Origin: Phyllobacterium sophorae
GTDB lineage: Bacteria; Pseudomonadota; Alphaproteobacteria; Rhizobiales; Rhizobiaceae
Direction: 5' to 3'
Length of the DNA stretch: 64,000 nt
Assembly: GCF_003010965.1 (NCBI RefSeq)
Contig: NZ_PGGM01000020.1
Location: forward strand, 1-64,000
Part shown: positions 44,818 through 53,673 of the stretch, in pieces
How the letters are laid out: every line of letters begins with the position of its first letter
How positions within the stretch are numbered: the first letter of the stretch is position 1
The notes under the pieces: model-generated
What the model was told of the DNA's origin: nothing
The model's database searches: none
Seen by the model: the letters and a program-made list of their open reading frames with translations, nothing else
Made by a program: the position numbers and the translations under genes

Positions 44818-46668
44818 ATGGAAACGAACCGTAATTTCTTTATCACCATTGCCTTGTCCATTGTGATCCTGACGCTTTGGCAGGTGTTCTACATGAACCC
44901 CAAGATCGAAGCGCAGCGCGAACAGGCCCAGATCGAGGCCACGCGGCAAGGACAGACGCGCGTTGACGGGCAGGCAAGCACGCCTGCGGGAACGACTGCT
45001 GAGGGAACGACGAACCTGCCAGCATCGACGCCTGCAACTCCCGGCGCGAATATCCCCGGCCAGTCACAGGATGCTGTCCAGGCAGGCAGCCTGACCCGTG
45101 CCGCTGCCCTTGGTCAGTCCAGCCGTGTCAAGATCGACACACCGAGCCTTCGCGGCTCCATCAGCCTGACGGGCGCGCGTCTCGATGATTTGCAGCTGAA
45201 GGAATATCACGAGACCGTCGACGACAGTTCGCCGAATATCGAACTCTTGAGCCCAGCAGCGCTGGCTGATGGCTATTTCGCCGAGATCGGCTTCACCGGC
45301 AATGATCTGACAGGCACCGTTCCCGGTCCGGCGACGGTCTGGACCGTCGAGGGCAACAATACATTGACGCCGTCTACGCCTGTTACGCTGGCTTTCACCA
45401 ATGAGAAGGGCCTCACCTTCAAGCGTACCTTCAGCGTCGATGACCACTACATGTTCACCGTCAAGGACGTGGTGGCCAATGGAGCCACTGCACCGGTCTC
45501 GCTTGCCTCGTATGGCCGCGTCACACGTTTCTCGAAGCCCCTGCATGCGAGCACCTATGTTCTGCACGAAGGTCCGATCGGTGTGATTGGCGATGACGGC
45601 CTGCAGGAATACACCTTCGCCAAGATCGAGAAAGAGAAGGAAGTCTCGCTGCCAAAGGCGACGACCGGTGGCTGGATTGGCATCACCGACAAATACTGGG
45701 CGGCGACGCTCATCCCCTCGGCAGCCAAGCCATTCCAGGCGCGCATGTCCTATTTTGAAGACGGACGCCCGCGGTTTCAGAGCGACTATCTATCCGATCC
45801 GACGACGATCGAGCCAGGCCAGTCGGCAACCATTGAGAATCTCATCTTTGCCGGTGCCAAGGAAGTCGGCAAGATCAATGCCTATGAAAAGGAACGCAAC
45901 ATCCGCCAGTTCGAACTGCTGATCGACTGGGGCTGGTTCTATTTCATCACCAAGCCAATGTTCTACCTGATCGACTGGCTCTACAAGGCTATCGGCAACT
46001 TCGGTGTCGCCATCCTCGTAGTAACGGTTCTGCTGAAGGCGGTGTTCTTCCCGCTTGCCAACAAGTCCTATGCATCCATGGCGCGCATGAAGCTCGTGCA
46101 GCCAAAAATGACCGAAATCCGCGAGAAATATGCGGACGACAAGGTCAAGCAGCAGCAGGCGATGATGGAACTGTACAAGACGGAGAAGATCAATCCGATC
46201 GCCGGTTGCTGGCCGATCCTGATCCAGATCCCGGTTTTCTTCGCGCTCTACAAAGTGCTCTACGTCACCATCGAAATGCGCCATGCGCCGTTCTTTGGCT
46301 GGATCCAGGACCTGGCAGCGCCGGATCCGACATCGCTGTTCAACCTCTTCGGGCTGTTGCCATGGGCTGTTCCGGCCTACCTGATGATCGGTGTCTGGCC
46401 GCTGATCATGGGCGTGACGATGTTCCTGCAGATGCGCATGAACCCCACTCCGCCCGATCCGACACAGCAGATGATCTTCAACTGGATGCCGCTGATTTTC
46501 ACGTTCATGCTGTCGAGCTTCCCGGCCGGCCTGGTCATCTATTGGGCTTGGAACAACACATTGTCGATCATCCAGCAGGGCATCATCATGAAGCGCCAGG
46601 GTGTGAAGGTCGAGTTGTGGGACAACCTTGCAGGGATGTTCAAGAAAAAGCCCAAGCCGGCTGAATAA
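44818..46668 (+). CDS. yidC: Membrane protein insertase YidC
   Basis: An inner-membrane insertase/chaperone that integrates proteins alone or with SecYEG. The N-terminal anchor NFFITIALSIVILTLWQVFY is followed by an Ala/Thr/Gly-rich linker (about 30-80), the large periplasmic domain, and the C-terminal Oxa1-type segments including FGVAILVVTVLLKAVFFPL, MARMKLVQPKMTEIREKY, and IYWAWNNTLSIIQQ. A length of 616 residues is normal for rhizobial YidC. Its stop is followed by a strong terminator. Confidence 0.98.
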   Translation: METNRNFFITIALSIVILTLWQVFYMNPKIEAQREQAQIEATRQGQTRVDGQASTPAGTTAEGTTNLPASTPATPGANIPGQSQDAVQAGSLTRAAALGQSSRVKIDTPSLRGSISLTGARLDDLQLKEYHETVDDSSPNIELLSPAALADGYFAEIGFTGNDLTGTVPGPATVWTVEGNNTLTPSTPVTLAFTNEKGLTFKRTFSVDDHYMFTVKDVVANGATAPVSLASYGRVTRFSKPLHASTYVLHEGPIGVIGDDGLQEYTFAKIEKEKEVSLPKATTGGWIGITDKYWAATLIPSAAKPFQARMSYFEDGRPRFQSDYLSDPTTIEPGQSATIENLIFAGAKEVGKINAYEKERNIRQFELLIDWGWFYFITKPMFYLIDWLYKAIGNFGVAILVVTVLLKAVFFPLANKSYASMARMKLVQPKMTEIREKYADDKVKQQQAMMELYKTEKINPIAGCWPILIQIPVFFALYKVLYVTIEMRHAPFFGWIQDLAAPDPTSLFNLFGLLPWAVPAYLMIGVWPLIMGVTMFLQMRMNPTPPDPTQQMIFNWMPLIFTFMLSSFPAGLVIYWAWNNTLSIIQQGIIMKRQGVKVELWDNLAGMFKKKPKPAE

Positions 46669-46697
46669 ACGGGTTTCCCGGTTGCCTATGGAGTATA

Positions 46698-46729
46698 AAG
46701 CCCCCGGCCTGACCGGGGGCTTTTGTTTT
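46698..46729 (+). terminator. Rho-independent terminator after yidC
   Basis: The GC-rich stem AGCCCCCGG/CCGGGGGCT with a five-base loop is followed by TTTGTTTT, 30 bases after the yidC stop. Confidence 0.9.
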
Positions 46730-46772
46730 GCTGCAGTTGACAAGGTGCCTATAAACATTGATTGCAGGTCGT

Positions 46773-47477
46773 ATGCGACATGCCGAGATACGGACGGAAG
46801 AAAAATTGAGCGAAGCGCAGGAAACGACAAACAGGCTGATCGAGACGGGCAGATTGCTCTTCGCGCAGGGCTGGGTATTCATCCGCGGCGTTCCCGCCAT
46901 GAAATTTCTGCCGCCAGAAGGCCCGCTTGAGATAGCCTTCGCCGGCCGGTCCAACGTGGGCAAATCCTCGCTGATCAATGCGATCATCGGCCAGAAAGGC
47001 CTGGCTCGCACATCGAACACGCCTGGGCGAACTCAGGAACTCAACTATTTCGTTCCAGAAGGTCATTCGGGCGAAAATGGCGATCTTCCGCCACTCGCCA
47101 TCGTCGATATGCCTGGCTATGGCTTTGCCGAAGCGCCGAAAGAACAGGTCGATGCCTGGACCCGACTCGTCTTCGATTATCTGCGGGGCAGGACGACGCT
47201 CAAGCGCGTCTATGTTCTTATCGATGCCCGGCACGGCGTGAAGAAGAACGATGCCGAGGTGCTGGATCTTCTCGATCGTGCCGCCGTCTCCTACCAGATC
47301 GTTCTAACCAAGATCGACAAGATCAAGGCTGCAGGTGTACCGCGCCTCATGGAGGAAACAGCCCAGGTCATCAAGAAGCGTGCTGCGGCCTATCCGGTGA
47401 TTTTGGCGACATCATCTGAGAAAGGCGCAGGGCTGGACGAGTTGCGCGCTGCCATCGCCTTGCTGCTCGAAGAATAG
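46773..47477 (+). CDS. engB: Ribosome biogenesis GTPase EngB/YihA
   Basis: A small essential GTPase that helps assemble the 50S subunit. All G-motifs are intact: G1 GRSNVGKSS near 58-66, G2 TPGRTQ, G3 DMPGYG, G4 TKIDK and G5 TSSEKGAG. I give ATG 46773 (234 residues). TTG at 46758 and at 46806 are also possible, as the N-terminal 40 residues are poorly conserved in the family. It is in the rpmH-rnpA-yidC neighbourhood but beyond a terminator, so it probably has its own promoter. Confidence 0.95.
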   Translation: MRHAEIRTEEKLSEAQETTNRLIETGRLLFAQGWVFIRGVPAMKFLPPEGPLEIAFAGRSNVGKSSLINAIIGQKGLARTSNTPGRTQELNYFVPEGHSGENGDLPPLAIVDMPGYGFAEAPKEQVDAWTRLVFDYLRGRTTLKRVYVLIDARHGVKKNDAEVLDLLDRAAVSYQIVLTKIDKIKAAGVPRLMEETAQVIKKRAAAYPVILATSSEKGAGLDELRAAIALLLEE

Positions 47478-47489
47478 CTGCTGGCATAA

Positions 47490-47523
47490 AAAGGCCCCGC
47501 ATCAATCCAGGACAATGCGGGGC
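47490..47523 (-). terminator. Bidirectional terminator between engB and the fasciclin gene
   Basis: A perfect 9-bp stem GCCCCGCAT/ATGCGGGGC with a 12-base loop lies between the two converging genes. On the reverse strand it is followed by CTTTTTA, so it terminates the fasciclin transcript best; on the forward strand the T-run is weak. Confidence 0.75.
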
Positions 47524-47567
47524 ATTTGTGCAGGTGCCCGTCTGCACAATCAGGTAAGTTTTCCAAA

Positions 47568-48119
47568 TTACATTTTCGGCAAGAGAACCTTGTCAATCAC
47601 GTGGATGACACCGTTCGACTGCTTGACGTCAGCAATTGTCACATTGGCGACGGTTCCGTTTTCATCGGTGAGAGTGAGCCTCTTGCCCTTGTACTTGGCG
47701 GTCCATACGCAGCCGCCAACAGTCTTGACCGGATGGGCGCCTTCGTCATCATCAACCATTTTCATGATGGTCTTGGCGGAGGCATCAGCCGCGACCACAT
47801 GACAGGTCAGAATCTTGGCCAATCTGTCCTTGTTTTCCGGCTTGAGCAGCGTTTCCACCGTTCCCTTGGGAAGTTGCGCGAATGCAGCGTTGGTCGGCGC
47901 GAACACGGTGAAAGGACCTTTGCCCTGAAGGGTTCCGACGAGACCGGCTGCCTTGACCGCGGCAACCAGCGTCGTGTGATCCTTTGAGTTCACCGCATTC
48001 TCGATGATGTTCTTGTTCGCGTACATCGGGGCACCGCCCACGGTCGGGTTCTTGGCGAAGGCAGCGCCGGCAATCAGGACCGTTGAAAGTGCGATCAGGC
48101 GAAGTGATTTGGTTAACAT
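47568..48119 (-). CDS. Secreted fasciclin-domain protein
   Basis: A small exported protein with one FAS1 domain, likely cell-surface or periplasmic. The signal peptide is LTKSLRLIALSTVLIAGAAFA. FAS1 motifs are present: KGPFTVFAPTNAAFAQLP, LAKILTCHVV, and the terminal NGVIHVIDKVLLP. ATG 48119 has GGAG about seven bases upstream and gives 183 residues. It sits next to the ECF sigma/anti-sigma pair on the same strand, an arrangement suggesting it belongs to that regulon. Confidence 0.92.
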   Translation of the reverse strand: MLTKSLRLIALSTVLIAGAAFAKNPTVGGAPMYANKNIIENAVNSKDHTTLVAAVKAAGLVGTLQGKGPFTVFAPTNAAFAQLPKGTVETLLKPENKDRLAKILTCHVVAADASAKTIMKMVDDDEGAHPVKTVGGCVWTAKYKGKRLTLTDENGTVANVTIADVKQSNGVIHVIDKVLLPKM

Positions 48120-48225
48120 CTCTATCTCCACTGTTTGTTTCCCCTCGGATGAGGTCAGCGAAGATACGGAAGGCTGCAGATATAAGTTTCAGCCGGGTGT
48201 GTTTATTATTGTGAGGGAAGGTTGT

Positions 48226-48933
48226 TTAGATGCCGCGAACCGTGCCAGCTGCAACGATTGCACCCGTGGGAGCTCCGCCGGGCGCGCCACCGGCAGGTTC
48301 AACGGTGATCGCCAATGTCGTACCATCGCGCAACTTTGCAGAAACGGGCTGAGGCAGATCGAATTCCGTCACTTGCGGCGATTTTATCAGGCCGAGTGAA
48401 ACCGGAGCCTCGTTTCCGGCGATCAACCATAGTTCGAGTGACTTGTCCTGCGGGATGTCACCGGAAACCAATGTCATTTTCAGTTTTTTCGTCTGTTCGT
48501 CGAAGATCGCCAGGGTACGGACGGGGCTTCCTGCGGACTCCAGGGACGCCACCAGCTGAGGGCTGGTTGCGCGAGGCTCGATCAGATCGCGGCCAAAACC
48601 AATGACAGCAAGGGCGAGGGCGGCGAAAGCGAGTCCGCGCCAGAAAATGACGCTGGTCCACAACGGCATGCTGGCCAGGGTCGGTTCCGTTCCGAACAGG
48701 CGATGGTCAATCTGGCTTTTCAGGTGGTGCGGAGCGGCAACCGGTGCAAACTGATCGTTCAACGGGTCGAAATGCTGCTGCCAACGCGCCACGAGCTGCG
48801 CAAAAGGCTTGTCCGTTTCGATACGGCGCGCAACCTCGCGCCGCTCCTCGGCAGGGAGCACGCCCAGCACATACTCGGCGGCAATGAGATCATCGCCTTC
48901 CGGGATTGTGTCTTCGGGTGGGGTCGGGCTCAT
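48226..48933 (-). CDS. Anti-sigma factor (RskA-like)
   Basis: A single-span membrane anti-sigma factor that should hold the neighbouring ECF sigma factor inactive. Its N-terminal cytoplasmic part (DLIAAEYVLGVLPAEERREVARR) resembles anti-sigma domains that lack the HxxxCxxC zinc motif. A transmembrane helix follows (SVIFWRGLAFAALALAVIGF), then an RskA-type periplasmic domain with LAIFDEQTKKLKMTLVSG, KSLELWLIAGN and ITVEPAGG. I start it at ATG 48933, which overlaps the sigma stop (ATGA); the open frame upstream is inside the sigma gene. ATG 48945 is an alternative. Confidence 0.9.
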   Translation of the reverse strand: MSPTPPEDTIPEGDDLIAAEYVLGVLPAEERREVARRIETDKPFAQLVARWQQHFDPLNDQFAPVAAPHHLKSQIDHRLFGTEPTLASMPLWTSVIFWRGLAFAALALAVIGFGRDLIEPRATSPQLVASLESAGSPVRTLAIFDEQTKKLKMTLVSGDIPQDKSLELWLIAGNEAPVSLGLIKSPQVTEFDLPQPVSAKLRDGTTLAITVEPAGGAPGGAPTGAIVAAGTVRGI

Positions 48934-49469
48934 TTCTCCAGGCATTCCTTCAGTTTCAACAGGCTGCGGCGCAGCCAGGTTCTCATCGTATTCAAAGGCA
49001 CATTGTAGCGTCTTGCCAATGCCTCGTAACTGTCGCCGTTCAGATAGGCGCCACGGACCGCGTCGGCTCGCATAGTATCGAGCTGGCCAAGGCAATCGTA
49101 GATGCGTCGCGCTTCGCCGGTGGCCATCGCGGATTGTTCGGGATTGGGTGACGGCTCGGCCACGTCCACTGCCTGATCCAGCTCTGCTGCGGCAGGCTTA
49201 CGCGCGCGCAGCACATCGATGCAGTGATTGCGGGCTATCGCGACCAGCCATGAAATCGGGCTCGTGCCGGCGACGGCAAATCGATCTGCTTTGTTCCATA
49301 TCTTGACGTAAATATCCTGCAGCGCGTCTTCTGCTTCCGTCCGGTTACCCAAGATACGCAGACAGACGCCAAAAAGTTTCGCGCTCGTTGACGTGTAAAG
49401 CGCATCGAAAGCCGCCCGGTCTCGAAGTGAGACCCGCGAGATCAGCTCCGATATGCCTTCAGGCGTCAT
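48930..49469 (-). CDS. ECF sigma factor (SigK-like)
   Basis: An extracytoplasmic-function RNA polymerase sigma factor. Region 2 includes FDALYTSTSAKLFGVCLRIL and AEDALQDIYVKIW; region 4 includes MRADAVRGAYLNGDSYEALA and VPLNTMRTWLRRSLLKLKECL. ATG 49469 gives 179 residues, usual for the group; the frame is open to a GTG at 49538. It is coupled to the RskA-like anti-sigma gene by a four-base overlap, with the fasciclin gene downstream. The trigger is unknown; oxidative or envelope stress is common for such pairs. Confidence 0.93.
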   Translation of the reverse strand: MTPEGISELISRVSLRDRAAFDALYTSTSAKLFGVCLRILGNRTEAEDALQDIYVKIWNKADRFAVAGTSPISWLVAIARNHCIDVLRARKPAAAELDQAVDVAEPSPNPEQSAMATGEARRIYDCLGQLDTMRADAVRGAYLNGDSYEALARRYNVPLNTMRTWLRRSLLKLKECLEK

Positions 49470-49637
49470 GGGAATGGCGTTTCCAGCGTCTTGTTCGCGT
49501 AATTTAAATCTGGCGACGGGTTGCACTGTCAATGGCACGTCTACAAAAACGTTGGCGAGCAGCCTAAATCATGTTTGCTCGAACCCGTCTTTAGCGTTAA
49601 GAACCCCCGTCCTTCCCAAGCCGGAGCCTGCGCATCC

Positions 49638-50540
49638 ATGTCCTCCACGTCCGACGCCGATCAAACCGCCGAAATCCAGGCAAATCTTCTCTCTGCCGCT
49701 CTGCCCTATATGCAGCGCTATGAAAACAAGACCGTGGTCGTGAAGTATGGCGGCCATGCCATGGGTGACGCCACACTTGGCAAGGCTTTTGCCCGCGATA
49801 TTGCGCTTCTGAAACAATCAGGCATCAATCCCATTGTCGTTCATGGCGGCGGCCCGCAGATCGCATCCATGCTGGCGCGAATGGGCATTGAATCTAAATT
49901 CGAGGGCGGCCTGCGGGTCACCGACGCGAAGACGCTGGAAATCGTTGAAATGGTTCTGGCCGGCTCGATCAACAAGGAAATCGTTGCACTCATCAATGCC
50001 GAAGGGGAGTGGGCGATTGGTCTGTGCGGTAAGGACGGCAACATGGTCTTTGCCGAAAAGGCCAAGAAAACCGTGATAGATCCTGACTCCAACATTGAAA
50101 AGATCGTCGACCTCGGTTTCGTTGGGGAACCCGTGGAGATCGATCGTACGCTGTTGGACCTGCTCGCCCGTTCCGAAATGATCCCGGTCATCGCCCCCGT
50201 CGCGCCGGGCCGTGACGGACATACTTACAATATCAATGCCGATACTTTCGCGGGTGCCATTGCGGGTGCGCTTGCAGCTTCTCGGCTTCTTTTCCTGACT
50301 GACGTGCCAGGTGTACTCGACGGGAACAAGGAACTGATCAAGGAGCTTTCCGTTGGCCAGGCGCGCGCCCTTATCAAGGATGGTACGATCTCTGGCGGCA
50401 TGATTCCAAAGGTGGAAACATGCATCGATGCGATCAATCGCGGCGTCGAGGGCGTCGTCATCCTCAATGGCAAGACGCCGCATTCGGTTCTGCTCGAACT
50501 CTTCACCGAGCGCGGCGCGGGAACTCTAATCGTTCCCTGA
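49638..50540 (+). CDS. argB: Acetylglutamate kinase
   Basis: The second enzyme of arginine synthesis, phosphorylating N-acetylglutamate. The 300-residue protein has [14 protein letters not shown], the HGGGPQI loop, [32 protein letters not shown] and [15 protein letters not shown], all conserved in ArgB. ATG 49638 matches the family N-terminus; the frame is open back to 49521. It follows engB in many rhizobial genomes, here with the sigma-factor genes inserted on the opposite strand. It abuts the reverse-strand Lrp gene tail to tail. Confidence 0.97.
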   Translation: MSSTSDADQTAEIQANLLSAALPYMQRYENKTVVVKYGGHAMGDATLGKAFARDIALLKQSGINPIVVHGGGPQIASMLARMGIESKFEGGLRVTDAKTLEIVEMVLAGSINKEIVALINAEGEWAIGLCGKDGNMVFAEKAKKTVIDPDSNIEKIVDLGFVGEPVEIDRTLLDLLARSEMIPVIAPVAPGRDGHTYNINADTFAGAIAGALAASRLLFLTDVPGVLDGNKELIKELSVGQARALIKDGTISGGMIPKVETCIDAINRGVEGVVILNGKTPHSVLLELFTERGAGTLIVP

Positions 50541-51023
50541 TCACCTCTTGAGGTGATCCAGCGGGATCTTTCCCGGTCCCTTGATATTCTGCAGGACGAG
50601 CTGGGTGTGCACGTCGCGCACACCCTTCAGCCGCATCAACCTGTGCATGACGAAATCATTGAGATCGTCCACAGTTGGCACCATGACGTGCAACAGGAAA
50701 TCGTGCTCACCCGTCATGGTCCAGCAGGAGGAAACCTCGTCCATGCGCTGGATCTCGGCGATGAAGCGCTCGGGTGAGTCGTCACTGTGTGTATTGAGGC
50801 GGACCTGCACAAAGACCTCGACCATGAGCCCTATCGCCCGCCTGTCAATGTTGGCGGCGAAGCCCTTGATGACGCCACTCTCCTGAAGGTGTTCGAAGCG
50901 CCGTGCGCAGGGCGTCGCCGACAGGCCGATCATTTGTGCAAGATCCGTTACTGCAATGCGCCCATTGCCCTGCAGGATTTGCAGCATCTTTATTTCAAAG
51001 TCGCTCAATTGAGGGGATGTCAC
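50541..51023 (-). CDS. Lrp/AsnC-family transcriptional regulator
   Basis: A 160-residue feast/famine regulator. The N-terminal helix-turn-helix (FEIKMLQILQGNGRIAVTDL, then SATPCARRFEHLQESG) is followed by a RAM effector domain (VEVFVQVRLNTHS, CWTMTGEHDFLLHVM). It is divergent from phhA with 123 bases between, so it probably regulates phenylalanine hydroxylase in response to an aromatic amino acid. Its stop is directly next to the argB stop. Confidence 0.93.
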   Translation of the reverse strand: MTSPQLSDFEIKMLQILQGNGRIAVTDLAQMIGLSATPCARRFEHLQESGVIKGFAANIDRRAIGLMVEVFVQVRLNTHSDDSPERFIAEIQRMDEVSSCWTMTGEHDFLLHVMVPTVDDLNDFVMHRLMRLKGVRDVHTQLVLQNIKGPGKIPLDHLKR

Positions 51024-51146
51024 TCAGTTTTCTCCATAATAAGAGATAGTTCACCCAAAATAATGCGCTATTGAGCTGTTTAGGTCAAATTCTCTCGTTT
51101 TCCCGTTTTATCCTGTTGGAAAGAACGAGGATTGGAGGAGCATCCT

Positions 51147-51980
51147 ATGACTATCAGTATTGAAGCCTATGCCCGCGAATGTGCGGAGCAGGGGTTGCGT
51201 GGCAATTACGCAGTGTGCCAACCGGATTTCACCGTTGAGCAGCAATACGGCTACTCGGATGAGGATCAGGAAGTGTGGCGCACCCTATGCGATCGTCAGA
51301 CGAAATTGACGTCGAAGCTCGCCCATCACAGTTATCTCGACGGCGTGGACGCGCTCGGCCTGCTGGACCGCATTCCGGATTTCCATGAGGTCAGCGAGCG
51401 GCTGCGCAAATTGACCGGATGGGAAATTGTCGCCGTCCCGGGATTGATCCCGAACGAGCCGTTTTTCGATCATCTCGCCAATCGGCGCTTTCCGGTGACG
51501 AACTGGCTGCGAAGCAAGAAGGAACTCGACTATATCGTCGAACCGGACATGTTCCACGACTTCTTTGGCCATGTGCCGATCCTGAGTCAGCCAATCTTTG
51601 CCGATTTCATGCAGCTATACGGCGAAAAGGGTGGTGCCGCATCACGCATGGGCGGCGAACAGCTTGCGGCTCGGCTTTACTGGTATACGGCTGAGTTTGG
51701 GCTGATGAGAGAGGAGGGTGCACCGCTCAAGGCGTTTGGCGCTGGCCTCATGTCTTCATTCAGCGAGTTACAGTTTGCTGTCACAAGCCCGGATGCGCAT
51801 CATGTGCCGTTCGACCTGGAGACAGTGATGCACACCAGCTATGAAATCGACAAATTCCAACGGGCCTATTTCGTCCTGCCATCGTTTGCAGCGCTGAAAG
51901 ATGCCTTCGAAAAGGCTGATATGGCGAAGTTGATTGCGCGCTGGAAAGACGTGGAGCCGCTGGACCCGGCGACCGTCTGA
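51147..51980 (+). CDS. phhA: Phenylalanine 4-monooxygenase
   Basis: A non-haem iron, tetrahydropterin-dependent hydroxylase that turns phenylalanine into tyrosine. The iron ligands are visible: His137 and His142 in MFHDFFGHVP and Glu183 in YTAEFGLM, with the pterin-site segment VAVPGLIPNEPFFDHLANRRFP (two conserved parts) before them. At 277 residues it is a typical bacterial enzyme. ATG 51147 has GGAGGAG at 51134-51140. No phhB (pterin carbinolamine dehydratase) is adjacent. The divergent Lrp gene is the likely regulator. Confidence 0.97.
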   Translation: MTISIEAYARECAEQGLRGNYAVCQPDFTVEQQYGYSDEDQEVWRTLCDRQTKLTSKLAHHSYLDGVDALGLLDRIPDFHEVSERLRKLTGWEIVAVPGLIPNEPFFDHLANRRFPVTNWLRSKKELDYIVEPDMFHDFFGHVPILSQPIFADFMQLYGEKGGAASRMGGEQLAARLYWYTAEFGLMREEGAPLKAFGAGLMSSFSELQFAVTSPDAHHVPFDLETVMHTSYEIDKFQRAYFVLPSFAALKDAFEKADMAKLIARWKDVEPLDPATV

Positions 51981-51988
51981 CGCTATCC

Positions 51989-52010
51989 GGCAACCGGTCC
52001 GCCGGTTGCC
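51989..52010 (+). terminator. Stem-loop between phhA and the GGDEF gene
   Basis: A perfect 9-bp stem GGCAACCGG/CCGGTTGCC with a four-base loop lies nine bases after the phhA stop, between converging genes. There is no T-run on either side, so terminator function is moderate at best. Confidence 0.5.
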
Positions 52011-52015
52011 GCCCC

Positions 52016-52771
52016 TCAAGCTGCGTTTTTGATATTGGACTGAACACACACGCAGTTGCGGCCGTTGCGCTTGGCTTCATAAAGCCTGCGGTCCGCAATC
52101 TGGAAAAAGTCGGCTATGGAGCCTTTCGACATGCCGACGACGCCGCCAATGCTGACGCTGAGCGGTACGCGTTGATTCTCGGGAGTCCGGAATTCAATCC
52201 TGGTTACTTCTTCGCGAATGGTTTCGGCAATTGATTTCACCTGGCTCTCATCGTCCGTCGCAAGATAAACTGCGAATTCTTCGCCGCCGATGCGCGCGAT
52301 ACTGTCCTGCAGGCCAACACAGGTAGTGATACATTGCGCGATGGCCATCAGGGCACCGTCACCATTGTAGTGGCCGTGCAAATCATTGATTTTCTTGAAA
52401 TGATCAGCGTCGATGATCAGCAGGGAACCGGCCAGCTGTGCTCGCGCCCCGTCCACGTAGTTGAAGAAGGCCTCGCGATTGAGCAGGCCCGTCATGCTGT
52501 CGCGTGACGATTTTTCAAAGAGTTTGGCATTGGTGATCTCCAGCTCTTGCATGACCCGGTTGAGCGTTTCAAGCGTCAGCCGCAATTTCTCGGCCTGCCG
52601 GAAAACAAGGAAGGAGATGGCCGGAGAGATCAGCAGCGGACAGACAGTTGCGATCATGTATCCCCGCGGGTCGTGCATGTCATTGGCGGCCATGAGGGCG
52701 CCCGTGATCAGCAGAGAGCACGTTACCGAAATGACCATGACCATTGCACATTTGAAGAGAATTCTGGACAT
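52016..52771 (-). CDS. Membrane diguanylate cyclase (GGDEF)
   Basis: A cyclic-di-GMP synthase with two N-terminal transmembrane helices (about residues 5-28 and 35-58), a short coiled coil (ETLNRVMQELEITNAKLFEK) and one GGDEF domain. The active-site motif is RIGGEEFAVYL, a functional GGEEF variant, and DSMTGLLNREAF begins the domain. No inhibitory RxxD is obvious. At 251 residues it stands alone between phhA and a HAD gene. It may feed the same signalling pool as the MHYT protein. Confidence 0.93.
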   Translation of the reverse strand: MSRILFKCAMVMVISVTCSLLITGALMAANDMHDPRGYMIATVCPLLISPAISFLVFRQAEKLRLTLETLNRVMQELEITNAKLFEKSSRDSMTGLLNREAFFNYVDGARAQLAGSLLIIDADHFKKINDLHGHYNGDGALMAIAQCITTCVGLQDSIARIGGEEFAVYLATDDESQVKSIAETIREEVTRIEFRTPENQRVPLSVSIGGVVGMSKGSIADFFQIADRRLYEAKRNGRNCVCVQSNIKNAA

Positions 52772-52942
52772 CGGACCTCTTGAACCAATTTCAGGTACTA
52801 CGACGAATTGATGAAGCGCCTGTTAGCAGAAAATTTAAAAACGGTCGTAGTTCAGACTTTTTTCGTCTATTGATTCGGGAGCGAAACAGATTTTCTTGCA
52901 TCTGATTTTGCGTCTTGAGAAACGGCGGAACCTGAATCGCAT

Positions 52943-53668
52943 ATGACAAACCAACCTGATCCACTGAATTTTGCCCATGTGACCGACTGGGTCTTCGATC
53001 TCGACAATACCCTTTACCCGCATCATTCCAATCTGTTTTCCCAGATCGATGTGAAGATGACGGGATATGTCGCAGATCTCCTGAAGCTATCCCACACGGA
53101 TGCGCGCGAGCTCCAGAAGCGGTTTTACAAGGATTATGGTACCACGCTCAAAGGGCTGATGGACCGTTACGATATCGATCCGGATGATTTTCTGCAGAAG
53201 GTCCACGACATCGACTATTCCTGGCTGGTGCCCGATCCGTCCTTGGCAACTGCCATCAAGCAATTGCCGGGCCGCAAATTCATCTTCACCAATGGTGATC
53301 GCGGTCATGCAGAACGTGCAGCGCGCCAGCTTGGCGTTCTCGAACAGTTCGACGATATTTTCGATATCGTGGCTGCAGAATTAACCCCGAAGCCCGCCCG
53401 TGAAACCTATGACCGGTTTCTCGATATGCACAAGATCGAGGCGGCAAGCAGCGTGATGTTCGAAGACCTTGCACGCAATCTCGTTGAACCGAAAGCCTTG
53501 GGGATGACCACGGTCTTGATCGTTCCCCACAATTTCGAACCGACATTTTCGGAGATATGGGAACGTGATCCGGGCAATACGGACCACGTCGACTATGTCA
53601 CGGACAACCTTTCCTCGTTTCTCAATTCAATCCTGCCACGGCCGGTGAATGTGAGCGAGACTGTCTGA
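52943..53668 (+). CDS. HAD-family pyrimidine 5'-nucleotidase
   Basis: A haloacid-dehalogenase phosphatase of the SDT1/pyrimidine 5'-nucleotidase type. Motif I is VFDLDNTLYP (Asp19 and Asp21), motif II FIFTNGD, and motif III/IV SSVMFEDLARNL. At 241 residues it is full length. In rhizobial genomes this gene often lies close to dapD, as it does here. It likely dephosphorylates pyrimidine nucleotides; other small phosphates cannot be excluded. It converges on the LOG-family gene with five bases between. Confidence 0.9.
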   Translation: MTNQPDPLNFAHVTDWVFDLDNTLYPHHSNLFSQIDVKMTGYVADLLKLSHTDARELQKRFYKDYGTTLKGLMDRYDIDPDDFLQKVHDIDYSWLVPDPSLATAIKQLPGRKFIFTNGDRGHAERAARQLGVLEQFDDIFDIVAAELTPKPARETYDRFLDMHKIEAASSVMFEDLARNLVEPKALGMTTVLIVPHNFEPTFSEIWERDPGNTDHVDYVTDNLSSFLNSILPRPVNVSETV

Positions 53669-53673
53669 TACCG

